Positions 1 through 10,359 of a stretch of DNA of 64,000 bases are shown here, in pieces (positions within the stretch are counted from its first letter, which is position 1; each line of letters opens with the position of its first letter). This stretch comes from Pikeienuella piscinae. GTDB taxonomy: Bacteria; Pseudomonadota; Alphaproteobacteria; Rhodobacterales; Rhodobacteraceae. The stretch lies in the NCBI RefSeq assembly GCF_011044155.1, contig NZ_CP049056.1, forward strand, positions 2,980,001 through 3,044,000. Direction: 5' to 3'. Below the pieces are notes generated by a model, which was not told the DNA's origin, made no database searches, and was given only the letters and a program-made list of their open reading frames with translations. The position numbers and the translations under genes are program-made.

Positions 1-1668
<1,668 letters not shown>

Positions 1669-1754
1669 GATCCAGTAGACGAAAGATCGGAGTGCACGCA
1701 TTTGTGCATACGCCGATGATTGATGAAACTTGGAAAGTATTTGCGGTTTTTCTA

Positions 1755-1872
1755 GGTCTGGTGGTCACAGCACGAGGTAAACACCCGATCCCATCTCGAA
1801 CTCGGCCGTTAAGACCCGTTGCGCCAATGGTACTGCGTCTCAAGACGTGGGAGAGTAGGTCGCCGCCAGGCC
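1755..1872 (+). rRNA. rrf: 5S ribosomal RNA
   Basis: The segment has the conserved 5S core CCCGATCCCATCTCGAACTC, followed by the GGGAGAGTAGGTCGCCGCC block. Its ends pair through GGTCTGGTGG and CCGCCAGGCC to form helix I. It lies about 85 bases after the 23S end, as expected within one rrn transcript. The ends were chosen from the terminal helix and could shift by one or two bases. Confidence 0.95.
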
Positions 1873-1951
1873 TTGAACAGCCGCAGGTAAGCATTTCTCT
1901 CTATTACGATATGATCGCGTGCTCTGTGTGCGTGTTCAACATCATACCCAG

Positions 1952-2028
<77 letters not shown>

Positions 2029-2055
2029 AATTTTCTGACAAGATGTCAAACACTT

Positions 2056-2077
2056 AAGCCGCCTCCGGGCGGCTTTT
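2056..2077 (+). terminator. Intrinsic terminator of the rrn operon
   Basis: An eight-base perfect stem AAGCCGCC/GGCGGCTT with a TCCG loop, ending in a TTTT tract. It lies 28 bases after the tRNA-fMet CCA end and is the likely end of the rRNA transcript. Confidence 0.88.
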
Positions 2078-2324
2078 GCGTGTCGCGGCGCGTCGCAAAC
2101 CCGTCCCGATCACTCCCCAAAGATTCCAAAGGCTTACGACCGGCCCCGATTCCTCCGTGCGACACGGATGCGACACGGGACCAGGACAATGTTCGCAAGG
2201 CGTTCACGGGTGACGGAACTTGCCCTCTGGGGGCGGCTGGGCGCGGCTCCGCTCGCGGAGAAACGCGTTGGAGCCAACAACGCGTTTTGCAGCGGGTCAT
2301 ACGGCCATTGCCGCGATATAATGC
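2078..2324. other. Spacer between rrn terminator and prophage remnant, no gene seen
   Basis: No open frame here has convincing coding character or a recognisable product. It separates the rRNA transcript from the convergent prophage-remnant genes, so it should contain the junction of that insertion. I could not identify attachment-site repeats matching the neighbouring tRNA. Confidence 0.5.
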
Positions 2325-2540
2325 TCAGAGCCCTTTCGAGGATTGGATACGGACGACTGAGATGCCGTTGGTCGCCCCTGCGATCTGCCGGTTGAGGTCC
2401 GCGAGCGCCGCGGCCATCTCGCCGTCGCTGGCGTAGGTGACGCGCTTGCCGTCATATTCGACGGTGCGGACGCCCCGGTAGCGCGCGGCCATCAGGGCGT
2501 CTCGCCAGGCGGCGAGCTGGGCGAGGTCAGCCATGTTCAT
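2325..2540 (-). CDS. gpW-like small head-tail connector protein (prophage remnant)
   Basis: A 71-residue protein beginning MNMADLAQLAAWRDALMAAR, followed by the block VEYDGKRVTYASDGEM. The order, a short helix and then a glycine-containing beta hairpin (YDGK.V.Y.S), matches the small gpW-type head completion/connector proteins. It parallels the gene at 46350-46559 in the larger prophage (YDGKSVDYGSSED). Its start overlaps the stop of the capsid gene upstream by four bases, so it is translationally coupled. It lies downstream of the capsid gene here but before the portal in the other prophage, showing a different gene order. It looks intact, although the surrounding prophage is broken. Confidence 0.65.
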   Translation of the reverse strand: MNMADLAQLAAWRDALMAARYRGVRTVEYDGKRVTYASDGEMAAALADLNRQIAGATNGISVVRIQSSKGL

Positions 2541-4336
2541 GCCCCGGCGTTCATGAACCAGCCGCGATGGTCGATGAACCCGGCACCGAAATCGAGGATC
2601 ACCCGGATCTCCACCCCGTCCACGTCCCAGCCCGAGCGGCTCTCGACTTGCGGGCCCTCGGCGCCCGAGAGAGAGGCGAATTCAAGCCCGTCGATCTCGC
2701 CGGGGTCGGCAGTGACATACCAGCGCGTAGGCGAGGTCAGACGCGGCTCGACCACCAGCGAGAGCGACCCGGAAAACGGGTTCACATCCGCAGCAGTCGC
2801 AGGCGCGATGGAGGCCAGCCACTTCTCGGCATCGGTTTCCAGCGCGGGTGGTACCAGCAGGTTCTTCGGCGTCACCCGGATCGTGCGGTCCTCGATGCCC
2901 TTCTGGGTGCGCAGCGCCAGCCGTGCAGCCGACAGCGTCGCGTCGGAAATCGCAGCCCCGGCCGCGGCCTTGTTGCCGTGGTCGGCGTGGAACAAGGTCT
3001 TGCCGTCCGACATCGTAGGTCCATTGCCGTTTCCCGCCTCCAGCAGGGTGACGAGGATCCGTGCCTCGGTCTCGGCGGCGGCCTGGCCCATCCGGCGGGC
3101 GAGGTCCGCGAAGGCGCCGAGGTCGTCGTTCACCAGCACCTGCCGGGTGATGCCGATCTTGCGCGCCCAGGTCTCGACCTTGTATGCCTCACGCGCCTCG
3201 GCCATCGTCCCGGCCTTGATCTCGCCATGCTCGTTGAGCTTCTCCAGCAGCGGCGCCTCGCCCAGCATGATCTTGTTCACCGAGCGGAAGTCCCGCGCCA
3301 TCGTTTGGCGGCCGAGGCGGCGGATGCCCGAGGGCGCCGCCTGGTAGGCGTCGCGCAGCACGCGGCTCACCGTGTCCCCGAGGATGATGGGGAAGTCGGA
3401 CGTCGTGTGCAGCGCGCGGGTCACGAGGCTCGCGGGCGACAGGGCCATGGTGGATTCGCCGCGCAGTGTCAGCAGCTCCTTCGCCATGTCCACGGGCGTA
3501 GCGTAGGCATAGCGGCGGGCAGGCTCGCTCAGTTCGTGGCGCGGGTTGATACGGGCATAGAGCGCCTCGCCCATCTGGCGGGCGCGGACTGCAGGGTCGT
3601 CATGGCTCTCGCCCATCTCGACGCGGACCTGTTCGGTGCGGATCGCGGGCGCGGAGCGCTTGGCCAGCGCCTCGAAGGCCGCGCGGCGGGCGGTGTCGGG
3701 ATCGGCCCCGGCGTCGATCTGGCTGTCGATCCAGGACTGGTCGAGCCCGGCGATGCGGGCGATGGAGCGGATCTCGGCGCGGGCCTCGGTGGTCGGCGCC
3801 GTGTCGGCGGCCTCTCGGGTGGTTGTCTCGGTCATCTCTGTCTCCATGCGAATGTGGGCGCCGGGGTCGGCCGGCGTCGGCACCAGGGAAATCTCGTGGG
3901 GCGTCCAGCGCTCGGCTGTCAGCACGCGCGCGCCGTTCTCGGTCGACTCGGACCATTCCTCGACCGAGTAGCCGACCGAGACATGCCGCAGGATGCCTGC
4001 CAGCACGTCCTGCCAGATCGGCTCCACCTCGGGTCGGGCCGAGAACTGGATGAGCGCCGTGCCGCGCTTGCCATCGACGGCGGCGCTGCGGACCGTGCCC
4101 AGCACGTCGCGCACCGCGGTCTGACGGTGTGCGTCGAGGACGCTGGCCCCTTCAAGGCGCGACAGGTCCACGGCCTCGGGCGCGAGGCTCAGCCGTTCGA
4201 TGTATGGCCCTGCCATGTCGCGGCGGCGCACGGGCGCGCCCGTGGACCAGACGACTTCAACGTTGCGTTCTTCAACGTTGACCGTCTGTGGTCGGAGCGT
4301 CGCCCGGCGGGTGTGCAGTTCTACGGTATCAGCCAT
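2537..4336 (-). CDS. Prohead protease-major capsid protein fusion (prophage remnant)
   Basis: A 599-residue protein with two parts. Residues 1-165 resemble HK97-type prohead proteases, with the core LEGASVLDAHRQ and later RHVSVGYSVEEW and WTPHEISLVPTPADP. Residues from about 285 onward resemble Mu gpT-like major capsid proteins (ALHTTSDFPIILGDTVSR, GITRQVLVNDDLGAF, DVDGVEIRVILDFGAGFIDHRG). The same fusion occurs at 48726-50780, where it is 684 residues and clearly diverged, so this is a paralogue from a different phage lineage and not a recent duplicate. The frame is open throughout. Its start overlaps the end of the damaged portal frame by eight bases. Confidence 0.82.
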   Translation of the reverse strand: MADTVELHTRRATLRPQTVNVEERNVEVVWSTGAPVRRRDMAGPYIERLSLAPEAVDLSRLEGASVLDAHRQTAVRDVLGTVRSAAVDGKRGTALIQFSARPEVEPIWQDVLAGILRHVSVGYSVEEWSESTENGARVLTAERWTPHEISLVPTPADPGAHIRMETEMTETTTREAADTAPTTEARAEIRSIARIAGLDQSWIDSQIDAGADPDTARRAAFEALAKRSAPAIRTEQVRVEMGESHDDPAVRARQMGEALYARINPRHELSEPARRYAYATPVDMAKELLTLRGESTMALSPASLVTRALHTTSDFPIILGDTVSRVLRDAYQAAPSGIRRLGRQTMARDFRSVNKIMLGEAPLLEKLNEHGEIKAGTMAEAREAYKVETWARKIGITRQVLVNDDLGAFADLARRMGQAAAETEARILVTLLEAGNGNGPTMSDGKTLFHADHGNKAAAGAAISDATLSAARLALRTQKGIEDRTIRVTPKNLLVPPALETDAEKWLASIAPATAADVNPFSGSLSLVVEPRLTSPTRWYVTADPGEIDGLEFASLSGAEGPQVESRSGWDVDGVEIRVILDFGAGFIDHRGWFMNAGA

Positions 4337-5187
4337 TTCCGGCCTCCTTCTGTTGCGACGCCACAGACTGGTCGAAACTCAGCCCCAGTTCCTCCGCACG
4401 CTCGCGGTCGGCTGCGATCTCGGCATCGACCTGTTCGGCGTCGTAGCCGCGCTCGGAGATCGCCTGGGACCGGCTCTTGAGCCCGGCGCCGATCGCCAGG
4501 ATCTCGGCCTGCACGTCCTTTCATCGGATCGACGTAGTCGAACTTCGGCGGCAGCCATTCACAGCCCAGGTAGGCGTCCGGGTTGCGGTCAAAGTCCCGC
4601 GCGGGAAGTTCGCCGGTCAGCACCGCGAGCCGAACGAACCGCTCCCAGACCGGACGGCAGAACAGATGCACCACCACGTTGTGTTGCAGCTGCTCGACCC
4701 GGCGGCGGAACTCGATAAGCCCGGCGCGGATGGAGGAATAGGTGACGCCTTCGAGATCGCCCGAGACCAGTTCGTAGGGCAGGCCCAGCCCGGCCGCGAC
4801 GGCGCGGAGGTGGTTCTTCACGAAGGGCGCGTAGGCGTCGTGCTCGGTCGGGTTCGAGAAGCGGATGTCGGCGCCGGGCGGCAGCGGGATCAGGCTGCCA
4901 GGCTCCATGCCCACGGTCAGCGCGCCGCCGGTGTTGGTGCCCGAGAGCCCGCCTGCCGTCCCATCGGGATCGGTGATGAACCCGGTGAACAGCGCTGCGA
5001 CCTTGGCCTTGACCAGCGCGGCGTCCTCGAACTGGTCGAGCTCGTGCATCCGCGCATTCGCAGTCTCCATCTCACGCGACAACCGTCCGAAACCTCGGGC
5101 TCCAGCCTCGCCAACACCCTCCAGCTCGGCGCGCACCTGCCGTCCGCCCACCGCAGCAAGGCGGACGCTGACTTTCTTCTCAGCCAT
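4329..5187 (-). pseudogene. Chimeric pseudogene: tape-measure N-terminus joined to portal C-terminal half
   Basis: The frame opens with the first ~46 residues of the tail tape-measure protein (MAEKKVSVRLAAVGGRQVRA...), nearly identical to the start of the gene at 55636. At about base 5050 it switches to a phage portal protein C-terminal half, with the blocks GLPYELVSGDLEGVTYSSIR and EWLPPKFDYVDPMK. These match the portal at 46559 (LLTGDLSQVNYSSIR, EWSPPKFEAVDP). Near 4519-4521 one extra base in a short A run (T run on the plus strand) shifts the frame. The remaining C-terminal portal residues continue in another frame to a stop at 4329. Most of the tape measure and the portal N-terminus are missing. 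It is a rearranged remnant and not functional. Confidence 0.85.
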
Positions 5188-5518
5188 CGTGACGTTCCAT
5201 CTGTTCGTTGAGCTTTGCCACCATCGCCGCCTCGATGACCGGCAGCAGTTCGGCTGCGGCAACCGGTGACATGCCCAGCGCATTGGCGAGCGCAAGGGCG
5301 GCGGTCAGATCCCAGCCGATCACTGCGCCGGGCAGTACCCGAAGCTGGCCGCCAAGACGACCGCCAAGGTCCCAGACCTGCCAGCCTTCAATCGTAAGGG
5401 GTTGGTTCAGCCGCGCGGGGCAGTCTTCGCAGCGCCTTGTGCAGGCCTCGCGGGGTTCGCAACCCTCGCAGTATCGGTTGCCCCCGCCGAAGGACCAGTC
5501 GGCGAGAGCGCGGAGGCG
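5180..5518 (-). CDS. Minus-one-frame extension of the tail assembly chaperone (lambda GT-like), remnant copy
   Basis: This frame has no start codon of its own. It is entered by -1 slippage at the A AAA AAC heptamer at 5524-5518. It encodes about 112 residues: a cysteine-rich stretch (RYCEGCEPREACTRRCEDC), then GWQVWDLGGRLGGQLRVLPG and ELLPVIEAAMVAKLNEQM. The matching frame at 55323-55643 is strongly similar in protein sequence, although it overlaps a differently framed gene for its first third. The stop overlaps the tape-measure start by eight bases, as in the intact prophage. Conservation of this frame in both copies supports real translation in the ancestor. Confidence 0.72.
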   Translation of the reverse strand, partial: RLRALADWSFGGGNRYCEGCEPREACTRRCEDCPARLNQPLTIEGWQVWDLGGRLGGQLRVLPGAVIGWDLTAALALANALGMSPVAAAELLPVIEAAMVAKLNEQMERHDG

Positions 5519-5862
5519 TTTTTTTCCTGTTCCAGCAGCAGGCCCTTCGAGACGTAGCTCAGCTGGAAGGCCTCGAAGATCGGCCAGATGTCGACAAGCG
5601 CGTCGATGGCCTCTGGGCTGGGCTCGATTGCATTGCCGTCGGCATCACCCACGCCCTCCCAGGCTAACACCGCGCGGCGGCCCAGCGCTTTCGCGAAGGC
5701 GACAGCGCGTTCCTCGTCGGTGGCCTCTTCGGGCACCGCCTCGACCTCGGGATCGCTGCGCGTCGCCACCATCAGTGCGGTTGTCAGTGGACGCAGCTGC
5801 ACCCGCACGCTGGTAGCCAGGTCGTGCCAGCGCGGTTCATTCGTCAGATCGAGCGTCAGCAT
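5407..5862 (-). CDS. Tail assembly chaperone (lambda gpG-like), remnant copy
   Basis: A 151-residue protein beginning MLTLDLTNEPRWHDLATSVR. It is closely similar to the protein at 54979-55416 over its whole length (DALVDIWPIFEAFQLSYVSK, LLLEQEKN). Such proteins bind the tape measure during siphophage tail assembly and correspond in position to RcGTA g10. The ATG overlaps the tail-tube stop (TAATG). The gaa-aaa-aac codons near residue 113-115 form a slippery site into the -1 frame. The C-terminal alanine/proline tail is the unshifted end. The gene is intact but its operon is broken on both sides. Confidence 0.8.
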   Translation of the reverse strand: MLTLDLTNEPRWHDLATSVRVQLRPLTTALMVATRSDPEVEAVPEEATDEERAVAFAKALGRRAVLAWEGVGDADGNAIEPSPEAIDALVDIWPIFEAFQLSYVSKGLLLEQEKNASALSPTGPSAGATDTARVANPARPAQGAAKTAPRG

Positions 5863-5996
5863 TAGTACGTCTCCACATCGTTGATCAGGGTGGCTGTGCA
5901 CATCCGGCCGACCACGCTGTCGCGCGCCGCCTGCCAGTCGAAACTGGCCTGCACGCCTTGTGGCCCGGAGATCTCGATCCGCGGGCGCGGCAGGTA
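5862..5996 (-). pseudogene. Tail-tube protein, C-terminal fragment
   Basis: The last 44 codons of a tail-tube gene, from YLPRPRIEI to NDVETY at the stop, nearly identical to the end of the protein at 54038-54979. Upstream of about 5996 the similarity stops abruptly and unrelated sequence leads into the IS6-type element. The 5' two-thirds or more has therefore been lost, probably by the insertion or a linked deletion. The frame happens to stay open for another ~36 codons, but these do not match the tail-tube protein. Confidence 0.85.
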
Positions 5997-6079
5997 ACGC
6001 ACCAAAAACGCCGACATAGTTGGAAAGATGCTCTCAGACAAAACGCACAAGTCTCCGTTAGGTTGGGGCGCGCCGTCAC

Positions 6080-6787
6080 TCAGGCGGTGCCGAAGCATCG
6101 CCACCCGGCGAGCGCGACGGCCCGGTTCTGCTTGAAGTCGTGTCGTCGGTGGAGGTGGCGCTCCATGTTGAAATGATTGTGGGCCGAGGAATGAATGGCG
6201 GCGAAAGTCTACAAGAATCTCATACGCCGGAAGCGAAGCATCACCCGCTCGCGTCGTCGAAAGGACTGATGCGAGTTCTCGATCCGGTTATTCAGCCAGC
6301 GGCCTGTGACCTGCTTGCCCGGAACACCGAGTTCCCGCATTGCAACCCGATATGACGCCAATCGGTCGGTCACAATCTCTACGGGCCGCCCATGACGCTT
6401 CATCAGTATTCTGAGCAATTTCAGAGCAGCGCGCCCGTCTCGGCGCTTGGTAACTACAGCCTCCAGCACTTCGCCCTCGTGATCGACAGCGCGCCAGAGA
6501 TAGCGGCGCTCACCGTTGACCTTCACGAAGACCTCGTCGAGATGCCAGCGCCAGGTCGAGAAGGCGCGCATCCGGTCGAGGCGCTTGCGCCGGATCTCGG
6601 CGGCGAAGATTGGGCCGAAGCGGTTCCACCAGAAACGGATCGTCTCGCGGCTAACCTCGATCCCGCGCTCGTGGAGAAGATCCTCCACGTTCCGCAGCGA
6701 TAGCGGGAAGCGGATGTACATCATCACCGCCAGGCGGATGATTTCCGGGCTCGTCTTGAAGTAGCGGAAAGGGCTGCGCGTGCTCAT
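6080..6787 (-). pseudogene. IS6-family transposase, interrupted by an in-frame stop
   Basis: The product starts MSTRSPFRYFKTSPEIIRLA and has the IS6 (IS26-like) layout: a helix-turn-helix with FPLSLRNVEDLLHERGI, then the DDE domain with WHLDEVFVKV, VTDRLASY and NNRIENSHQ. These supply all three catalytic acidic residues. A TAG at 6211-6209 stops the frame after RFRRMRFL. Translation through it continues in the same frame (TFAAIHSSAHNHFN...) to a stop at 6080, giving the usual length of about 235 residues. The likely lesion is one C-to-T change, CAG to TAG. Whether the 192-residue truncated product is active is unknown; loss of the conserved C-terminus suggests not. Confidence 0.85.
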
Positions 6788-6814
6788 CGGAGGGCGCTGA
6801 CGGTGGACACGACG

Positions 6815-6913
6815 TTCCGCAGCGATAGAGGGAACCAGACACACATCATGACCGCCAGGCGGATGATGGCGAGGCTCGTTTTGAAGTAGCGAAAAGGGGC
6901 GGCGTTTCATCAT
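6815..6913 (-). mobile_element. Second, partial IS6-type transposase 5' fragment
   Basis: Bases 6815-6905 repeat, with substitutions, the first ~90 bases of the transposase coding region as found at 6690-6780. Shared blocks include TTCCGCAGCGATAG and CCGCCAGGCGGATGAT. This places a truncated 5' end of a related element directly upstream of the first copy in the same orientation. It could be left from tandem insertion or from recombination between two IS6 copies. No coding function is expected. Confidence 0.75.
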
Positions 6914-7034
6914 CTGCGAACGCTGCTCAACCCCTGACTCGCCGGAGGCTGAGTGCCCTTGAAAGGGCCTCTGGACAGATCAACTCGACTCAGCTAGGTA
7001 AAATATATGATATAAAATACCCAAGGGAGACGCT

Positions 7035-8075
7035 ATGAGAACCTGGATCACACGAACCGCAGTCGCAGCCACAGCCGGAGCGCTGTTCACATCATCGTTC
7101 GCGTTCGCGGCACCGGCCGACCACTGGAAAAGTGGCGATAACTGGGATCTCGTTTTTGGCTCGGCGACGGCCACCGGCTCCTATTTTGCGGGGATGTCGG
7201 CGGTCGCGGCCCTGCTCTCCCAGGAACTGCCGGATGTGCGGGCGACCGCGACTGTCAGCCCGAACTCGACGACCGAGGTCTACCCGCAGATGATACGGGG
7301 GGAACGTGTTGGCGGCGTCGCCAGCATGGACCTGACCCTTGCGTATAACGGCAAGGGGCCGTGGGAGGGCCGCGATGTCCCGGTGCGCGGATGGGCGTTC
7401 GTGCAGGAGGGTTTCTTCGACGTCTTCCTGCTGAAGCGGTATGGCAAGACCAAGGTATCGGAGCTGGCCGACTCGGGGCTGACGATCGCCGCCGCCTGCG
7501 CCCCGCCCGAGCCCGACCGACCGGAACGCTGGGACCAGCCGTTCACCTTCTTCAAGATCCTGATGGAGGCGCACGGCCTCAACCCGTTCGAGGACGTGAA
7601 CGTCGTCCCTTACTGCACGTCGCAGGCCATCGAGCAGCTTGCGAGCGCCAATATTGACGGGCTGTCCCATACGCGGGCTCTCGGCGACGCCGCGATGATG
7701 GAGCTGAATACAAAACAGGACCTGGTGCTGCTTCAGCCGGATGAGGACGCCATCGAAGAAGTGATGGCGAATTATCCGGTCTACACGAAGACAGTGCCCG
7801 AGGACGTCTACCCGCAGCTCACCATTCCCGATCCGAAGAAGGGTTTCTTCCACGGCGTCTACTTCTTCCTCCACGCTGATCTCCCCGACGATCTCGTCTA
7901 CGATATGACGAAAGCCTTGTGGGAGAATATCGATGTGCTGAGGAACGCGCATCCGGCCTACAAGGCTGCGACGATCGAGAACGCGCTGCAGGGGATGCCG
8001 ATTCCGCCGCATCCCGGGGCGCTCCGGTATTACAAGGAAATCGGCGTGCCGGGCGTCGAGCGGTTCATCGAGTAG
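7035..8075 (+). CDS. TAXI-family TRAP transporter solute-binding protein
   Basis: A 346-residue periplasmic receptor. It starts with a Sec signal peptide (MRTWITRTAVAATAGALFTS, likely cleaved after AFA near residue 26). The blocks FGSATATGSYFAGMSAVAAL and DLTLAYNGKG match the N-terminal part of TAXI receptors, which normally open with a phrase of this kind. TAXI receptors deliver organic acids or related solutes to a fused TRAP permease; the ligand here is unknown. AAGGGAGA six bases upstream of the ATG is a good ribosome-binding site. It is the first gene of a cluster that includes a matching permease and CoA-dependent catabolic genes, so the ligand is probably the pathway substrate. Confidence 0.85.
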   Translation: MRTWITRTAVAATAGALFTSSFAFAAPADHWKSGDNWDLVFGSATATGSYFAGMSAVAALLSQELPDVRATATVSPNSTTEVYPQMIRGERVGGVASMDLTLAYNGKGPWEGRDVPVRGWAFVQEGFFDVFLLKRYGKTKVSELADSGLTIAAACAPPEPDRPERWDQPFTFFKILMEAHGLNPFEDVNVVPYCTSQAIEQLASANIDGLSHTRALGDAAMMELNTKQDLVLLQPDEDAIEEVMANYPVYTKTVPEDVYPQLTIPDPKKGFFHGVYFFLHADLPDDLVYDMTKALWENIDVLRNAHPAYKAATIENALQGMPIPPHPGALRYYKEIGVPGVERFIE

Positions 8076-8447
8076 CAGAAAGCCAGCAACTGACGTGGCG
8101 GCCGCTGTCACGGTTGCCTGGGCATGGCCCCAGCGCAGCCGTGACAGACGAACGTTCCATAGCCCCGGCCAGGGCGGCGAACACTCGCCGCTTCAGGAAG
8201 GGACGCCTCCAAAAGGCTGCTGGAAAAGTCCGAGACCGCTCATGATGACGCCGACCGGGACCGATTTCGTATTCTCTCGTGGCGTTGATGAATAACGTCT
8301 CACGGCGGGCGCAGAGCAACGAGATGAGGCCGGCGCTCCAAAACTGCCTTTCAGCAGTTCGTCAAGCCGCCTGCGAAGCGTTCGGCCCACCTGCGTCAGC
8401 ATTCCCTCATCCCATTCTTGGGCAGGAATTCGCCGAAGGAACGTCCT
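8076..8447. other. Gap between TRAP receptor and permease genes, no gene seen
   Basis: About 370 bases with only short antisense or out-of-frame ORFs that resemble nothing I know. The length is unusual because receptor and permease are normally tightly spaced. The string AAGGCTGCTGGAAAAGTC near 8212-8229 looks like an insertion-sequence end, so this may be a scar. I cannot support a specific element. Confidence 0.4.
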
Positions 8448-10337
8448 ATGACTGAAGTAACTAGCGACTCGAGCCCCGTATCGGTGCGTTTCCAACGCGC
8501 CATAGCGGTGGCGCTCGGGCTGGCCGTGTTGGGCGCGGCCCTCCATGCGGCGTTCTTCGGCGCGCCGATCGTCTACGTTCAGAGACCGCTTTTCCTCTTC
8601 GCCGTCGTTGCTTGCGCCACGCTCCTTTATCCAAGCGGCTGGCTGCGGGAGGGGTCGCTCCCGGAAATGGCGTTCAACCTGGCGATCATCGGCGTCGCCG
8701 CGGGCGCGACAGTTTATCTGGTCCTCAATTGGGATGACCTGTTGTGGGAGTCGTACCTGTCGAATAGCGAGCGCCTGATCGCCGCGGCGCTCCTCCTCAC
8801 GGTGTTCGAGGGCGCCCGCCGCACGACCGCGAAGCCGCTTATTTACGTCGCCTCACTGTTCGTGCTGTACGCGGTTTACGGCAGATACTTTCCAGGCATC
8901 CTGCAGCACGCCGGCGTTACATGGGAGAACGTGCTCAGGGTCACCGTGCTCGGCACCGACGGTCTGTTCGGCACGCCTCTCGGCTTCGCCGCCGGCTTCG
9001 TCACGGTCTTCGTGTTCTTCACCGCCCTGCTCAACGTGTCGGGCGCAGGGGCCTACCTTCTGAACCTCGCCTTCGCTCTCGCCGGTCGATGGACCGGCGG
9101 GCCGGGCAAGGTCGCAGTGCTGGGAAGCGCGTTGATGGGCATGGTGAGCGGCAGCGGCGTGACCAACGTGCTGACGACCGGAACGATCACCATCCCGATG
9201 ATGAAACGGGCGGGCTACACGCCCGCCTTCGCCGCGGGGGTCGAGGCTGTCGCCTCGCAAGGCAGCCAGTTCATCCCGCCGATCATGGGCGCCGCCGTCT
9301 TTCTGATGGCGGAGTACACCGGAGTGCCGTTCCTTGTGCTCGCCGGCTACTGCCTCGTGCCCGCCTTCCTCTATTATCTCAGCGTCTTTGTTCAGGTGCA
9401 CCTGCGCGCAAGCAAGATGAATCTGCGCCCGATGAACGAGGACGAGATCCCGACCTTCGCCGACAACGCCTTCAAGAGCCTCATCGTCTTCGGGCCGATA
9501 ACGCTTCTGATCGTTCTCCTTTTCAAGAACTTCTCGACGGATTTCTCGATCGCCGTCACCTTCCTCAGCCTCTTCGCGACAACCTGCCTGCTGCGCGAGA
9601 CCCGGGTTTTCACCGGTGAGCGGGTCAAGGCGGTCAGCCTCGACGGAGTGCAGACGCTGGCGACGATCTCGGTTGCGCTGGCGCTCGCGGGCGTGGTCGT
9701 GGGCATGATCCTGCTTACGGGGCTCGGGGCGCGCCTCACAACCATGATCGGCGCGATCTCCCAGGACTCAATGTTCCTCGCGCTCCTGGCCACCGCCATC
9801 GTCGCGGTTGTCCTTGGCATGGGCGTCGTCACGGTGGGCGCCTACGTGATCGTGGCCAGCCTTACGGCGCCTCTGTTGACGGACATGGGCGTCCCGCTCG
9901 TCATCGCGCACCTCTTCATCTTCTACTACGCGACCTTGAGCGGCCTGTCCCCGCCCGTGGCCGTCGTGATCTTCGCGGCGGCCGGCGTCGCCGGCGCCCC
10001 GGCCATCAAGACCGCCTGGATAGCCATGCGGCTTGGCTTCGTGGCGTGGTTGGTGCCGTTCATGTTCACCTACTACCCGAGCATCATCGGCCTCGACGGG
10101 ATCACGCTGAAAATGGTCATCCATGTGTTGACCGCGACGGTGGGGGTGATCGCGTTCGGCGTCGCCTTTGAGGGCTGGGCCTTCACCCGCGCGACAACGG
10201 TGCAGAGACTGCTCTGCGCCGCGGGGGGCGTCTTGCTGTTCTATCCGGCCGCTTACCTCCTGCCCGCCGGCGCGGGGCTGCTTGCGATCGCGCTAATCCT
10301 CAATCGCCGCAGCCTTCCTGCAGCCTCCGTAACCTGA
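8448..10337 (+). CDS. TRAP transporter permease, fused DctQ-DctM type (TAXI-associated)
   Basis: A 629-residue integral membrane protein with about 16-18 hydrophobic segments. An N-terminal ~170 residues correspond to the small DctQ-like part, followed by the large DctM-like permease. The permease signature is visible (GGPGKVAVLGSALMGMVSG, GSQFIPPIMGAAVFLMAEYT). This family uses the sodium gradient and a periplasmic receptor, here the product of 7035-8075. The start at 8448 was preferred because GAAGGA lies just upstream and the frame upstream of it lacks coding character. It is cotranscribed with the CoA-transferase genes, starting 22 bases before the next ATG. Confidence 0.9.
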   Translation: MTEVTSDSSPVSVRFQRAIAVALGLAVLGAALHAAFFGAPIVYVQRPLFLFAVVACATLLYPSGWLREGSLPEMAFNLAIIGVAAGATVYLVLNWDDLLWESYLSNSERLIAAALLLTVFEGARRTTAKPLIYVASLFVLYAVYGRYFPGILQHAGVTWENVLRVTVLGTDGLFGTPLGFAAGFVTVFVFFTALLNVSGAGAYLLNLAFALAGRWTGGPGKVAVLGSALMGMVSGSGVTNVLTTGTITIPMMKRAGYTPAFAAGVEAVASQGSQFIPPIMGAAVFLMAEYTGVPFLVLAGYCLVPAFLYYLSVFVQVHLRASKMNLRPMNEDEIPTFADNAFKSLIVFGPITLLIVLLFKNFSTDFSIAVTFLSLFATTCLLRETRVFTGERVKAVSLDGVQTLATISVALALAGVVVGMILLTGLGARLTTMIGAISQDSMFLALLATAIVAVVLGMGVVTVGAYVIVASLTAPLLTDMGVPLVIAHLFIFYYATLSGLSPPVAVVIFAAAGVAGAPAIKTAWIAMRLGFVAWLVPFMFTYYPSIIGLDGITLKMVIHVLTATVGVIAFGVAFEGWAFTRATTVQRLLCAAGGVLLFYPAAYLLPAGAGLLAIALILNRRSLPAASVT

Positions 10338-10359
10338 CCTTCGCCAAGGAACATAACAG

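Noticed and set aside
2567-4480. A 637-codon plus-strand open frame
   Set aside because: Antisense to the protease-capsid fusion; high GC keeps the opposite frame open, and the product is low-complexity with no recognisable domain.
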